From: Erysipelotrichales bacterium
GTDB taxonomy: Bacteria; Bacillota_I; Bacilli_A; Erysipelotrichales; Erysipelotrichaceae
DNA length: 64,000 bases
Direction of reading: 5' to 3'
Assembly (NCBI GenBank): GCA_910575705.1
Contig: CAJTFG010000004.1
Location: 62,001-126,000, forward strand
The position numbers were made by a program, and so were the translations under genes. Below, in pieces: positions 43,009-51,620 of the stretch (within the stretch, counting starts at the first letter, position 1; each line of letters opens with the position of its first letter). The notes below the pieces were generated by a model, which ran no database searches, had not been told where the DNA came from, and was given only the letters and a program-made list of their open reading frames with translations.

Positions 43009-43040
43009 TAAAAAAGCTCCCTGTTTAAAGGAGTTTTTAG
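43009..43040 (-). terminator. Terminator of tRNA-Leu(GAG)
   Basis: On the - strand, AAACTCC pairs with GGAGCTT across TTTAAACAG, followed by T. Confidence 0.7.
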
Positions 43041-43044
43041 CATA

Positions 43045-43130
43045 TGGTGCAAGAGAAGGGACTTGAACCCTCACGAGATTGCTCCCACTACCCCCTCAAA
43101 GTAGCGTGTCTGCCATTCCACCACTCTTGC
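43045..43130 (-). tRNA. tRNA-Leu (anticodon GAG)
   Basis: An 86-base class II tRNA on the - strand: acceptor GCAAGAG pairs with CTCTTGC, long variable arm, anticodon GAG in the loop TTGAGGG, CCA encoded. Confidence 0.95.
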
Positions 43131-43184
43131 ATTGCCTTATTATAATACTATAAAAATATGTATTTGGCAAAGCTTTTTCATGAT

Positions 43185-43700
43185 CTAATGTATTTTCTTT
43201 TTTTGATAATGCATATGTAAGATCATGAGAAGTCCTGCGATATGCAGAGCGAGCAGTAAAAAGAAAACTGTATAATAAGAGGAACTGAAGTCATATACAT
43301 ACCCTAATACAGAGGTAGATAATGCATTTGAAATCCCGCCGACCAATGATATGATGGGGAAATAATGATTATATTCATGATCAGAATAGAATTCTTTTGA
43401 CAGCAGGGTGAGACATACCGTAATGACAGAATACATCATTCCATACATAAGAGAAGAAATTTCCAATAGGATATAACTTTTGACAGAGAAGATTGTTAAG
43501 AGGGATATGAGATTGATGACTACCATTATCAAGGTTGCCTTTATAGCTCCCCAGATGTCCGCAATGAGGCCGGAGAAGAGCTTGGAAATAACATTGCCGA
43601 GCATGCTCATCGACAGCATAACAGAACCGATCAAACTGCCGAATCCGATACTGGATGCCAGACTGGGAAAATGCTGTACAAAGCCAAGAATAATAACGAA
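43185..43700 (-). pseudogene. Truncated MFS permease (C-terminal half)
   Basis: About 170 residues with six hydrophobic segments match the second half of a 12-helix major facilitator (SIGFGSLIGSVMLSMSMLGNV, KLFSGLIADIWGAIKATL with the conserved loop motif, LVGGISNALSTSVLGYVYD). The N-terminal half is missing. The only available start is a GTG lying inside the terminator stem of the upstream ulaD gene, so it is not a real start. The block probably was left by a deletion. It resembles OFA/monocarboxylate-type transporters. Confidence 0.65.
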
Positions 43701-43701
43701 T

Positions 43702-43730
43702 AAAAAGAGAAAACTCACTTTTCTCTTTTT
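43702..43730 (-). terminator. Terminator of the ulaG-ulaE-ulaD operon
   Basis: AAAAAGAGAAAA (43702-43713) pairs perfectly with TTTTCTCTTTTT (43719-43730). Confidence 0.75.
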
Positions 43731-43810
43731 ATATTGTTTTATAAGTATCTGTTATATGAGTTATATCAAATATTCGCATAGGATTAAACCGCTGCGAGAT
43801 TAGTAATTAA

Positions 43811-44461
43811 TTAACCCCAGATCTCGTCGATTTTAGCTTTAATCTTTAATGCTTCAGCCTTTGGATCCTTAGCGCATCGGATTGCCCTGCCAAAGATAAA
43901 GCAGGAAACCGGTATACCGCGGAACAATTCCAGATCATCATATCCGATACTTCCGGTAGCGGCAACATCCATTCCATATTCACAAAGCTTCTTTAATGTT
44001 TCGATTTCTTCAGGTGTCCATCCTCCGGGTTTATCTCCGGAATGCTGAAGAGTCAACTGGCTTACTCCTAATTCCTTCCACATTTTTACATCATCGAATG
44101 ACCAATGACCATATAATTCGATTTGAATCTTTGTATCAAGATTACGCTTTTTTGCTTCTTCCTGAACTGCTTTAATAGTACCAGGTTCACATGCGCATAA
44201 TACAGTAGTGAAATCCGGTCTGCCATCAAGCAGCATGCCGCCTATTTTATTGCCGGCATCAACGATTTTAAGATCCGCTAACAGCGGTTTGTCCGGATAA
44301 ATCTCCCGGAATACCTTAACGACTCTTGCTCCTTCAGCGGCAATCAGTGAATAACCGCACTCTAAGATATCGACGGCATCGACAACGCCAGTAGAGCAGT
44401 CGCGTATAGCTTCTTCCATACTGGAACAGTCCAGTGCTAATTGTAATGTTGGTTTTTTCAT
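43811..44461 (-). CDS. ulaD: 3-keto-L-gulonate-6-phosphate decarboxylase
   Basis: This 216-residue (beta/alpha)8 enzyme of the orotidine-decarboxylase superfamily decarboxylates 3-keto-L-gulonate-6-phosphate to L-xylulose-5-phosphate. Motifs are LQLALDCSS, LLADLKIVDAG (the DxKxxD active-site signature), IQIELYGHW, and the phosphate site near VAATGSIGYDD and FGRAIRCAKDP. The length fits UlaD. The ATG at 44461 overlaps the ulaE stop as ATGA, with AGAGGAG 5 bases upstream. A terminator follows. Confidence 0.93.
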   Translation of the reverse strand: MKKPTLQLALDCSSMEEAIRDCSTGVVDAVDILECGYSLIAAEGARVVKVFREIYPDKPLLADLKIVDAGNKIGGMLLDGRPDFTTVLCACEPGTIKAVQEEAKKRNLDTKIQIELYGHWSFDDVKMWKELGVSQLTLQHSGDKPGGWTPEEIETLKKLCEYGMDVAATGSIGYDDLELFRGIPVSCFIFGRAIRCAKDPKAEALKIKAKIDEIWG

Positions 44462-45306
44462 AAACACTCCTCTTTCATTTTGCTGCGGATAAAAATTGCA
44501 ACATCTTTCAGATAAGGAAGGAAATGCATATCTTCATCACTCCATACCTCTGCTACAAAATATCCGCTGTAATTCTTTTTTGCAAATACATTCATGCAGG
44601 CATTAAAGTCAACGATGCCTTTTCCATATGGAACATTGCGGCAATTTCCAATAAGAGCATCTTTTATGTGACAGGCGACGATCCTATCTTTATCGTAAGT
44701 CAAATCCAGCTGTGGGTTTACATCGATAGAGGCAACATTACCTGTATCCGCATACAAGGCAATATCATTATTTCCCCAATTCTGTAATACCTCAGTTGCT
44801 TTTTGTATGGTGGAAAAGAACGGAACATCCTCCAGAACCTCCACCGCCAAGGTTATTCCTTTTTCTTTTGCGATATCTGTTAAAAGGTTCATTGAAGTTA
44901 AAAAATTATGAATCGTTTCTTGTGTGCTTTCTTTTCCATTCACATCGTAAGCGGCTATTTGAATGATACTGATACCCAGAATTTCTGCGACACGTATTGC
45001 TTTTTTTACGATTTCCCGTCCCTGTTTTCTTAGATGCTCATCGCAATCACCTAACGGATAGTAACGATTGGCTGTTAATGCCATGGTGTGAAACGGCATC
45101 TTAAATTCTTCAGCAGTCTGCCTGATTTGTAAAAGTTCTTTTTTTGGCATGTCTAAGCGCAGAATCCTTGGCTTTAGTCCATCAATACTGAATTCTATAA
45201 AATCAAAACCTGCTTCTTTAGCTACTTTGAATTTATCATGCCAACTTAAAGAAAGCGGAATTCCTTTTTCATAAATCCCCAGTTGAATGCTGTTTTCTTT
45301 TTTCAT
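44458..45306 (-). CDS. ulaE: L-xylulose-5-phosphate 3-epimerase (UlaE), copy 1
   Basis: This 282-residue TIM-barrel protein converts L-xylulose-5-phosphate to L-ribulose-5-phosphate. The AP-endonuclease-2-like fold is seen in LGIYEKGIPLSLSWHDKFKVAKEAGFDFIEFSID, the metal/active-site region TLAVEVLEDVPF, YADTGNVASID, and ACHIKDALIGN near the C-terminus. It is the middle gene of the ulaG-ulaE-ulaD operon; ulaD overlaps its stop. A second copy with clearly different sequence lies at 56754. Confidence 0.92.
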   Translation of the reverse strand: MKKENSIQLGIYEKGIPLSLSWHDKFKVAKEAGFDFIEFSIDGLKPRILRLDMPKKELLQIRQTAEEFKMPFHTMALTANRYYPLGDCDEHLRKQGREIVKKAIRVAEILGISIIQIAAYDVNGKESTQETIHNFLTSMNLLTDIAKEKGITLAVEVLEDVPFFSTIQKATEVLQNWGNNDIALYADTGNVASIDVNPQLDLTYDKDRIVACHIKDALIGNCRNVPYGKGIVDFNACMNVFAKKNYSGYFVAEVWSDEDMHFLPYLKDVAIFIRSKMKEECL

Positions 45307-45331
45307 ATGATATCCTTTTTTATGTAAAGAG

Positions 45332-45358
45332 ATGATCCCTCCCTCTGGGAAGGATCAT
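45332..45358 (-). other. Intercistronic stem-loop between ulaG and ulaE
   Basis: ATGATCC (45332-45338) pairs with GGATCAT (45352-45358), continued after one mismatch by TCCC and GGGA, with a 3-base loop. There is no T-run on the - strand. It looks like an mRNA stabiliser or a partial terminator. Confidence 0.55.
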
Positions 45359-45374
45359 TTTTACTTACTTCTTA

Positions 45375-46454
45375 TTATAGGAAGCTCTTATATGGCAAGT
45401 TGATAGGATGTGTAAAGATGTCGTCAAATCCTCTAGGATATTGATACTGAAGATTATCCTTATCATTTGGATATACGAATTTTCCGCCTACTTCCCAAAT
45501 GAAAGGTTTAAACTTGTACTGCAGGCGGTTTTTACGCATGTGCCAGAGTACCAGAATTTCATTTGTATCAGCTTTGAAGTTTGTCCATAAATCATGATGG
45601 TAAGGAATCATTACCTTACAGTTCAAAGCTTCACCCATTCTTAAAATGTCACAAGCAGTCATCTTATCGGTGATACCGCGAGGGTTTTCACCATAAGAAC
45701 CGAATGCTACATCAATATCGTATTCATTTCCATGTTTAGCATACATATTTCCGTAATGAGAATCACCACTGTGATAAATTGTTCCTGCCGGTGTTTTAAT
45801 AACGTAGCTTACAGCACGATCATCCATATCATCTGTTAAACGTCCGGTAACATCACCTTCCGGTGGATTAGTAATCAAAATAGTACGATCTACAGATTCT
45901 ACTGCATGAATTTCAATATCCTTTACTTTTACTATATCGCCAGGACGAACTGTGATAAGACGTTCTTCAGGTACGCCCCAGCTGCGCCATAAGTCAGTTG
46001 CGAATTTTGAACCGATAAATGGTACAGGTTCTTTCACATTGTTTAAAACGGCGGCAGCTAAATTGATATCGATATGATCAGTGTGTGTATGAGAAGCTAA
46101 TACAGCATCGATTTTGTTTACTGCAAATGGATCCAAAACTGCCGGTACGGCACGTAGGTTAGGCTGTAAATTACGTGCTCCGCTCATTCTTGCCATCTGA
46201 TGATCAGGGCTCATCATTTTACGGTTTCCATTTTCATCATAGTGGCTGCGTTTACCGGAACCGCACCAGTAATCAATTGCAATATTTGTATCGTTTTCTG
46301 TTTTGATCCATAGACCGGTACAGCCGAGCCACCACATTGCAAAAGTACCTTTTTCTACTTTTGTTTCAGCAATTTCTTCATTTAACCATGTACCCCATTC
46401 AGGAAAGGTATTAAGAACCCATTGTTCTCTTGTTACATCTTTTACATTAGCCAT
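45375..46454 (-). CDS. ulaG: L-ascorbate-6-phosphate lactonase
   Basis: This 359-residue metallo-beta-lactamase-fold enzyme opens the lactone of L-ascorbate-6-phosphate to give 3-keto-L-gulonate-6-phosphate. The metal motif is SHTHTDHID, with [13 protein letters not shown] before it and [12 protein letters not shown] and [12 protein letters not shown] after it, all typical of UlaG. The length matches the family. It is the first gene of the - strand operon, read from the shared regulatory region with the SgcE-like gene. GGAG-type sites precede the ATG. Confidence 0.95.
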   Translation of the reverse strand: MANVKDVTREQWVLNTFPEWGTWLNEEIAETKVEKGTFAMWWLGCTGLWIKTENDTNIAIDYWCGSGKRSHYDENGNRKMMSPDHQMARMSGARNLQPNLRAVPAVLDPFAVNKIDAVLASHTHTDHIDINLAAAVLNNVKEPVPFIGSKFATDLWRSWGVPEERLITVRPGDIVKVKDIEIHAVESVDRTILITNPPEGDVTGRLTDDMDDRAVSYVIKTPAGTIYHSGDSHYGNMYAKHGNEYDIDVAFGSYGENPRGITDKMTACDILRMGEALNCKVMIPYHHDLWTNFKADTNEILVLWHMRKNRLQYKFKPFIWEVGGKFVYPNDKDNLQYQYPRGFDDIFTHPINLPYKSFL

Positions 46455-46529
46455 GTCTTTAATTCCTCCTTTTTGTATTTCTAATGACCATTTTCATTTT
46501 ATACTATCACTTTTATTTATGCTATACGT

Positions 46530-46558
46530 TTTTATGATTGCTTTTATGATTTTATGAA
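46530..46558. promoter_or_regulatory. Cluster of TTTTATGA repeats in the ulaG/SgcE-like divergent region
   Basis: TTTTATGAT at 46530-46538 and 46542-46550, then TTTTATGAA at 46550-46558. They lie between divergent genes of the ascorbate locus. Related copies occur near 48893, 48964, 49003 and 51829. They are candidate sites of the DeoR regulator at 49781. Confidence 0.4.
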
Positions 46559-46654
46559 GATTTTAATAACCTTTCTGGATAAACATCTTATTTTGTATTA
46601 GATTGTAAAGAAAAGAGTAGTATAATGGTTATGGAAACAGAGAGGAGAGGAATG

Positions 46655-47296
46655 ATGGTACGAATTTTACCTTCGATTGCTTCAGCGGATCAGCTGGCAA
46701 TATTAGAAGAAATGAAAAGAATTGAGGGTACTCCTTATCTTCATATTGATGTGGAGGATGGGAATTTTCTGCCCAATATTACATTTGGAATGAAAACGGT
46801 TCAAGCTATCGTTAAGCAGAATGCATTTTCATACGATGTTCATTTGTTGTGCAACGAACCTATGAAATATATAGAAGAATTAAAGGATGACAGTATAAAG
46901 GAAATAGCTTTTCATATCGAGTCATCCATGTATCCGCTGCAGGAATTGAACAGAATACATAAATACGGAAAAAAAGCCGGTTTGGCATTTAATTTTAAAA
47001 CACCGATTCAGGAAGCTATTCCTTTTTTGGATGCTATTGATTATATTATTATTATGACTTCGGAGCCGGATGATGAGGGGAATGCTTTTACTTCGTCCAT
47101 ACTTGATAAGATCAAAGAGGCAAGAAGGTTATTGCCTTCTGAAATATCTATTTGGGTAGATGGCGGTATATCAGAAAAAGAGCTTCCTAAAGTTGTAGAA
47201 GCAGGCGCAGACTGTGTAGTAATGGGAAGAGCGGTATTTAAAAATGAAAATCCGAAAAAGGCAATAAAAAAGTACTCGGGAGAAGTGGTATGCTGA
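46655..47296 (+). CDS. sgcE: SgcE-like phosphoketose 3-epimerase
   Basis: This 213-residue TIM barrel belongs to the ribulose-phosphate 3-epimerase family. The active-site segment LHIDVEDGNFLPNITFGMKT, the later IIIMTSEPDDEG, and VDGGISEKEL match SgcE rather than housekeeping Rpe, which has HxDxMDGxFVPN and a different loop. It would epimerise a ketose 5- or 6-phosphate. The ATG at 46655 was chosen because AGGAGAGG lies just upstream; the ATG at 46625 overlaps the -10 box TATAAT (46621-46626). A HAD gene overlaps its end by 7 bases. Confidence 0.82.
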   Translation: MVRILPSIASADQLAILEEMKRIEGTPYLHIDVEDGNFLPNITFGMKTVQAIVKQNAFSYDVHLLCNEPMKYIEELKDDSIKEIAFHIESSMYPLQELNRIHKYGKKAGLAFNFKTPIQEAIPFLDAIDYIIIMTSEPDDEGNAFTSSILDKIKEARRLLPSEISIWVDGGISEKELPKVVEAGADCVVMGRAVFKNENPKKAIKKYSGEVVC

Positions 47297-47943
47297 AGCT
47301 TGCAATTTTCGATATGGACGGTTTGATACTGGACTCTGAACGCATTTATCTGGAAGAAGCAAAAAAAGTATCAGATACTTATCATTATCATATTCCGAAA
47401 GAGGCTATTTTGGCGACAATGGGTTTAAATTCAGCAGCGTCGCATCAAAAGATCATAGACTATATGGGGAAGGACTTCCCTATAGATGAATATTTGGAGC
47501 ACTTACGCAAGGGATTTGAATATCGTCTGATGCATCGCGAGGTAGCAAAGAAGAAAGGTCTTATGGAATTGCTACAGTATCTGGATGAGCATCATATTTT
47601 GAAAGCAGTTGCCACATCTACAAAAAGGATAAGAGCAGAGGCAATGCTAAAAAACGCAAACATTTATGATCGTTTTGACTGCATTGTTTGCGGGAATGAA
47701 ATCGCAAACAGCAAACCTGCACCCGATATTTATCAAAAGGTATTGAAAAATATGGGAATCAGCTGCCGGGAAGCAGTCGTTTTTGAAGATTCACGTAATG
47801 GTCTGTTATCCGCTTGTAATGCAGATATTCCGTGCATTCTTGTGCCTGATCTGGCAATAGTAGAAGAAGAGCTTCAAAAAAGAGCACTCGCAGTAGTAAA
47901 AGATCTTTCAAAAGCTATCGATATTTTAGATGACATATATTGA
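47290..47943 (+). CDS. HAD hydrolase of the phosphoglucomutase/sugar phosphatase type
   Basis: This 217-residue protein has motif I IFDMDGLILDSERIY, a helical C1 cap, motif II VATSTKRIRAEAML and motif IV VFEDSRNGLLSACN. The pattern is that of beta-phosphoglucomutase-like phosphatases and GS1-like sugar phosphatases. It probably removes phosphate from a sugar phosphate in the same pathway as the SgcE-like epimerase, with which it overlaps by 7 bases and is translationally coupled. Two genes form the whole operon. Confidence 0.85.
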   Translation: MLKLAIFDMDGLILDSERIYLEEAKKVSDTYHYHIPKEAILATMGLNSAASHQKIIDYMGKDFPIDEYLEHLRKGFEYRLMHREVAKKKGLMELLQYLDEHHILKAVATSTKRIRAEAMLKNANIYDRFDCIVCGNEIANSKPAPDIYQKVLKNMGISCREAVVFEDSRNGLLSACNADIPCILVPDLAIVEEELQKRALAVVKDLSKAIDILDDIY

Positions 47944-47970
47944 TTTATTCAAAACATCGTTTATTATAAT

Positions 47971-48006
47971 AAAACAGGGATTATCTTTATGATATCCCTG
48001 TTTTTA
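47971..48006. terminator. Bidirectional terminator
   Basis: AAACAGGGAT (47972-47981) pairs perfectly with ATCCCTGTTT (47994-48003) with T5 and A-runs. Confidence 0.8.
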
Positions 48007-48031
48007 ATAGTCATCTTCATGATAATATAAC

Positions 48032-48832
48032 TCAGTCAAGAAAATGATGGATAGCATTGGCAATGCCATCGTCGGTTACCTCAGTTGTAATATAATCAGC
48101 TTCTTTTTTCAAAGCCTCTGATGCATTTCCCATTGCGACACCGATGGCAGCCTTCTGCAGCATTTCAATATCGTTATCTGCGTCTCCAAAAGCCATACAG
48201 TTATCCCAGGAAAGGTTCATAAGTTTTAGGACTTCCTCTATACCGGTAGATTTATTATAATCGCGGTGATAGCTCTCTACTGCTCCCGGATAGGCTCTGG
48301 CAGAAGAAATCGTATCATATTTTTTTATGATCGACCATATAACGGATTCTTCACCAATCATAAAGATTGCCATGGGTGCGCCATGATGGATATGATAATT
48401 TCTTTCTGCTGACTTATCTACGACAACGGCCTTGTTCGGTTCATCCTTCAAATAGATGCGACAGTAATCATCGAATCTGTTATAACACATAATCGCTTCA
48501 TCATATTTTAAAGAAAAGGCTATTTTGTTATCAATGCAATCTTGTATGATAGCTTTAGCTGTATCTTCCTCTATATGATGCTCGTTTAAGATTCGGCAGT
48601 TTTTATCTAAGATACATTGTCCGTTTACCGTCACATAAAAATCGCTTTGTAAAGACTTTTTAATATCTTCATGCATAAAGTAAATCGTTCTGCCTGTCGC
48701 AATCAATGTCTTTATACCGCGTGCCTCCTGTTCTTTAATTGCCTGTAAAGCAGATGGTTCTATTACGCGGGAACCGCGGGGAATCAATGTGCCGTCGATA
48801 TCAAATATAAGCAGTTTAATTTCATTTTTCAT
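48032..48832 (-). CDS. Cof-type HAD-family phosphatase
   Basis: This 266-residue protein has motif I LLIFDIDGTLIPRGS, motif II TLIATGRTIYFM, a lysine in DYNKSTGIEEVL and motif IV AFGDADNDIEMLQKA with the C2B cap between. It is the sixth HAD phosphatase in the window. The ATG at 48832 has GGAAG upstream, and an extended frame adds residues without a ribosome site. It converges on the SgcE/HAD operon and diverges from the TPR gene, with candidate operators in its upstream region. A role in the sugar locus is likely by position only. Confidence 0.85.
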   Translation of the reverse strand: MKNEIKLLIFDIDGTLIPRGSRVIEPSALQAIKEQEARGIKTLIATGRTIYFMHEDIKKSLQSDFYVTVNGQCILDKNCRILNEHHIEEDTAKAIIQDCIDNKIAFSLKYDEAIMCYNRFDDYCRIYLKDEPNKAVVVDKSAERNYHIHHGAPMAIFMIGEESVIWSIIKKYDTISSARAYPGAVESYHRDYNKSTGIEEVLKLMNLSWDNCMAFGDADNDIEMLQKAAIGVAMGNASEALKKEADYITTEVTDDGIANAIHHFLD

Positions 48833-48892
48833 GCTTCCATTATAAATCCTATGGTAAATGTAAAGCAAATGGATTTATGATTTCTTTTCTTT

Positions 48893-49011
48893 TTTTATGA
48901 ATTCTATATAGGCGATCGTACAGGCATAAACAAAAAAACAAGCCATCAGCTAAGTTTTAATGGTTCATAAAATAAAATAAATGCGTAGATTAAGATAAAA
49001 AATTCATAAAA
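48893..49011. promoter_or_regulatory. Candidate operators upstream of the TPR/DeoR operon
   Basis: TTTTATGAA at 48893-48901, and on the other strand TTCATAAAA at 48964-48972 and 49003-49011, all between the divergent HAD and TPR genes. The stretch is very AT-rich, so chance matches are possible. Confidence 0.35.
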
Positions 49012-49059
49012 AAAGAAATATGAATTGAAATAAGTCCATAAATACCCTATAATTTAATT

Positions 49060-49794
49060 ATGAAATACTATAATAAAAAAGAACTTGGTAAAATCTTTGT
49101 GCGCTTCTTATTCTATATTCTGTTCATTATTCTCTTGGTAAACATTGCGGTACGTACGGAAAGCAGCTGGCAAAAATGGTTTTTAATCGTTTTCGGAGTG
49201 ATTGCCCTTGTTGTTACAGGACTTTCCGAATATTTGAAGTATCTTTATAATCAGGCGCTTTATGCATTGAATTTTGAACTGAATCCAGAAAAAGCAATCG
49301 TTTTTTTTGACAAGATAGACGCACATGATATCTTTAAAGGATACCGTAAAACGCGATATGTTTTTGATGTGCAAGTCAGTATTGAGCAGAATAGAGCAGA
49401 GGATGCATTGGATATTATAGAAAAGCAGTATGATTATTTTAACTCATCCGTTGAACTCAAAATGATTCAATATTATTATCAGCTCCGTGCGTATTGTATG
49501 TTAAACCGCCACAATAAGCTAAAAGCAACATATGAAAATATCAATCGGCTGCGTCGTTTAAAAAAGCCGCCGAGAATTTTCAGTTTTGATGAAATAGACG
49601 GCATATATTACCTTGGAATGAAGGATTACCGAAAGGCATATCGCTCTTTTCAAAAGGTAGATATGAAATATATGAATCCCAAAGAGTGTTGCTTTATTTT
49701 GAAGCAGCTATGTCTGCTTTCAAAAGATGGAAAAAACCAGAAATATAAAAAAGAGTATGATGAACTGGTGGGAGAAATATATGAAAGTAAATAA
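49060..49794 (+). CDS. Membrane-anchored TPR-like protein, translationally coupled to DeoR
   Basis: This 244-residue protein has two N-terminal membrane segments (IFVRFLFYILFIILLVNIAV; WFLIVFGVIALVVTGLSEYL) and a cytoplasmic part of helix pairs that look like degenerate tetratricopeptide repeats (ALYALNFELNPEKAIVFFDKI; MKDYRKAYRSFQKVDMK). I do not recognise a family. The last 14 bases overlap the DeoR gene, a coupling that suggests a shared role, perhaps sensing at the membrane. It is inside the ascorbate locus but its link to the pathway is unproven. Confidence 0.65.
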   Translation: MKYYNKKELGKIFVRFLFYILFIILLVNIAVRTESSWQKWFLIVFGVIALVVTGLSEYLKYLYNQALYALNFELNPEKAIVFFDKIDAHDIFKGYRKTRYVFDVQVSIEQNRAEDALDIIEKQYDYFNSSVELKMIQYYYQLRAYCMLNRHNKLKATYENINRLRRLKKPPRIFSFDEIDGIYYLGMKDYRKAYRSFQKVDMKYMNPKECCFILKQLCLLSKDGKNQKYKKEYDELVGEIYESK

Positions 49795-50590
49795 AAAAAT
49801 AGTAGATAAAAGAAGAAACGACATCATGAAGATCATCCAGACGGAAAATAAGGTGGATGTTTTAAAGCTTGCTGAACAGTTTCATGTTTCACCTCTTACG
49901 ATCCGTAGGGATCTGCAGTATTGGGAGAGCCTGGGGGCTATCGTTCGTAATTACGGCGGTGCCAGTCTGATTCAGGATTTTGTAGAAAATGATGATTATG
50001 ATAAACAGCGGTATATGCATGCGATTGCAAAAAGGGCGGCTTCTTTTGTGGAGAACGATGACGTTATTTTTATTAATTCTTCACAAACAGCGTTGATGGT
50101 ATTGGAGTTTATCAAAAATAAGAGAGTAACGGTAATTACCAATAATGCGAAAGCGATAAATTATACGCCGGACTCTCTAGTAACGGTTGTATTTACCGGA
50201 GGAGAAGTGCGTTTTCCCAAGAATTCGATGACTGGTGATTTCGCATTGAGCATGCTGAATAATATTACTGCTGACAAGTGCTTTATCGGTTGCAGCGGAT
50301 TGGATGAAGAAGGGATCTCTACCGAATTGATGAAAGAGATGCTGATTAATCAGACAATGCTTAAAAGAACGAAAAATACGCGCTTTGTCTTATGTGATCA
50401 TCATAAATTCGGGCTTAATTATTCATTCCGTTATTCTTCTTTTGATAGTATTCATGTTCTTATCACGGATGTCCAGGCCCAAAGTGCTATCGTTGAAGCA
50501 ATTGAACAGAAATATATGACGCAGATCATTCGGGTAGAGCCTGTGATCAATTTGAATCAAGAACAGATTCAGGGAGAAAAGCTGATGTAG
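49781..50590 (+). CDS. DeoR-family transcriptional regulator (probable UlaR/SgcR)
   Basis: This 269-residue protein has an N-terminal DeoR helix-turn-helix (VLKLAEQFHVSPLTIRRDLQYWESLGAIVRNYGGA) and a C-terminal phosphosugar-binding DeoRC domain (FINSSQTALMVLEF, VVFTGGEVRFPKNSMTG, FIGCSGLDEEGIST, VLCDHHKFG). UlaR and SgcR of Escherichia coli belong to this family and repress these pathways until a sugar phosphate binds. Position makes it the likely repressor of the whole locus. The ATG at 49781 has GGGAG upstream and lies within the end of the TPR gene. Confidence 0.9.
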   Translation: MKVNKKIVDKRRNDIMKIIQTENKVDVLKLAEQFHVSPLTIRRDLQYWESLGAIVRNYGGASLIQDFVENDDYDKQRYMHAIAKRAASFVENDDVIFINSSQTALMVLEFIKNKRVTVITNNAKAINYTPDSLVTVVFTGGEVRFPKNSMTGDFALSMLNNITADKCFIGCSGLDEEGISTELMKEMLINQTMLKRTKNTRFVLCDHHKFGLNYSFRYSSFDSIHVLITDVQAQSAIVEAIEQKYMTQIIRVEPVINLNQEQIQGEKLM

Positions 50591-50622
50591 GCTCCAGTAT
50601 AAAAATAATATATGAAAAAGAT

Positions 50623-50659
50623 AAGACTATCGGCATATGGGAGCGGATAGTCTTTTTAT
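50623..50659 (+). terminator. Terminator of the TPR/DeoR operon
   Basis: AAGACTATC (50623-50631) pairs with GATAGTCTT (50646-50654), then T. Confidence 0.8.
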
Positions 50660-50692
50660 ATACTGTGTGCATGTACTTTGCAACGTCATTAT

Positions 50693-50731
50693 AAAAAGGA
50701 GGCTTTAGCGTCGGGGAGAGCCTCCTTTTTT
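50693..50731. terminator. Bidirectional terminator
   Basis: AAAAAGGAGGCT (50693-50704) pairs perfectly with AGCCTCCTTTTT (50719-50730). On the - strand it would end the sgcQ transcript. Confidence 0.8.
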
Positions 50732-50804
50732 GAACAAGCAGCGCATATTTCAATGCTAAAATATACGAATACGACGGGTCATATATGAGGAGAAATGTTA
50801 TATA

Positions 50805-51620
50805 TTATAAAGTCTTTCTGAATTCTTTTACTACATTCATGAATTCTTCAACGCGTTTCTGATCTACAGCATTTTCAAAAATGCCATCAATTTTAAACGT
50901 CGTTGCACAAACAGCGCCGTCTGCAACAGACAATTGGCGAGCAATGTTGTCTTTATTAGTACCGGTATTGCAAAGAACCGGGGTTCTTTTTACTGCAGTT
51001 TTAACGACGTTTAATACCTGCGTATCAGTTTCGGCACCGGCAGTTAGACCGGAAACACAAAGTGCATCTGGTTTATTATTGAATTCTGTAGAGCGTGCAA
51101 TTTCTGCGATATTTCTATCTGCCAGATATTTTGCAGCTTCCGGCACGATATTATATAGCATTTTTACATTGTCAGCTCCGATAGCCATTTTGTGACGTAC
51201 CGTTTTTCCAACATTGGTATTCCATAATCCAAAGTCACTAGCATATACACCGGAAATGATTTCACGTATGAATTTTGCATCTACGGCAACAGCGAGATCC
51301 AAGGAAGCAATCGGATCCCATAAGCAGTTGACGCCATAAGGAACCGTTATCTCATTTTTCAGTTCACCAATGACATTTGCCATAGCTGCGATTGTTACGG
51401 GTTCTACCTTTGTAAGATAAGGAAGACTGAATTCATTTGAAAACATTACGGCATCAACGCCGCCATCCTGTAATGCATGCAGATCTTTTCTTGCACAATC
51501 GAGCACCTTCTTCATACCGCCTGCCTTATCAAAATAAGGATCACCAGGTAACGGCTGTAGATGACACATCGCAATAATCGGTTTTTTTACACCAAATAGT
51601 TCTTCTAACCAAGTATTCAT
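50805..51620 (-). CDS. sgcQ: BtpA/SgcQ family protein
   Basis: This 271-residue TIM-barrel protein matches SgcQ along its length: IAMCHLQPLPGDPYFD, GGVDAVMFSNEFSLPYLTKV, VPYGVNCLWDPIASLDLA, FIREIISGVYASDFGLWNTN, and DALCVSGLTAGAETD. The reaction is not established. In enteric bacteria sgcQ sits in the sgc sugar PTS operon with sgcE, and both occur here. The ATG at 51620 has AGAGGGA upstream. It diverges from the PTS operon, sharing the regulatory region 51621-51904. Confidence 0.9.
   Translation of the reverse strand: MNTWLEELFGVKKPIIAMCHLQPLPGDPYFDKAGGMKKVLDCARKDLHALQDGGVDAVMFSNEFSLPYLTKVEPVTIAAMANVIGELKNEITVPYGVNCLWDPIASLDLAVAVDAKFIREIISGVYASDFGLWNTNVGKTVRHKMAIGADNVKMLYNIVPEAAKYLADRNIAEIARSTEFNNKPDALCVSGLTAGAETDTQVLNVVKTAVKRTPVLCNTGTNKDNIARQLSVADGAVCATTFKIDGIFENAVDQKRVEEFMNVVKEFRKTL

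Noticed and set aside
43700-43718. GTG at 43718 as a true start of the MFS protein
   Set aside because: It lies inside the terminator stem-loop and the N-terminal half of the protein is missing.
46625-46657. ATG at 46625 as start of the SgcE-like gene
   Set aside because: It overlaps the -10 hexamer TATAAT (46621-46626); the ATG at 46655 follows AGGAGAGG and matches the family N-terminus.
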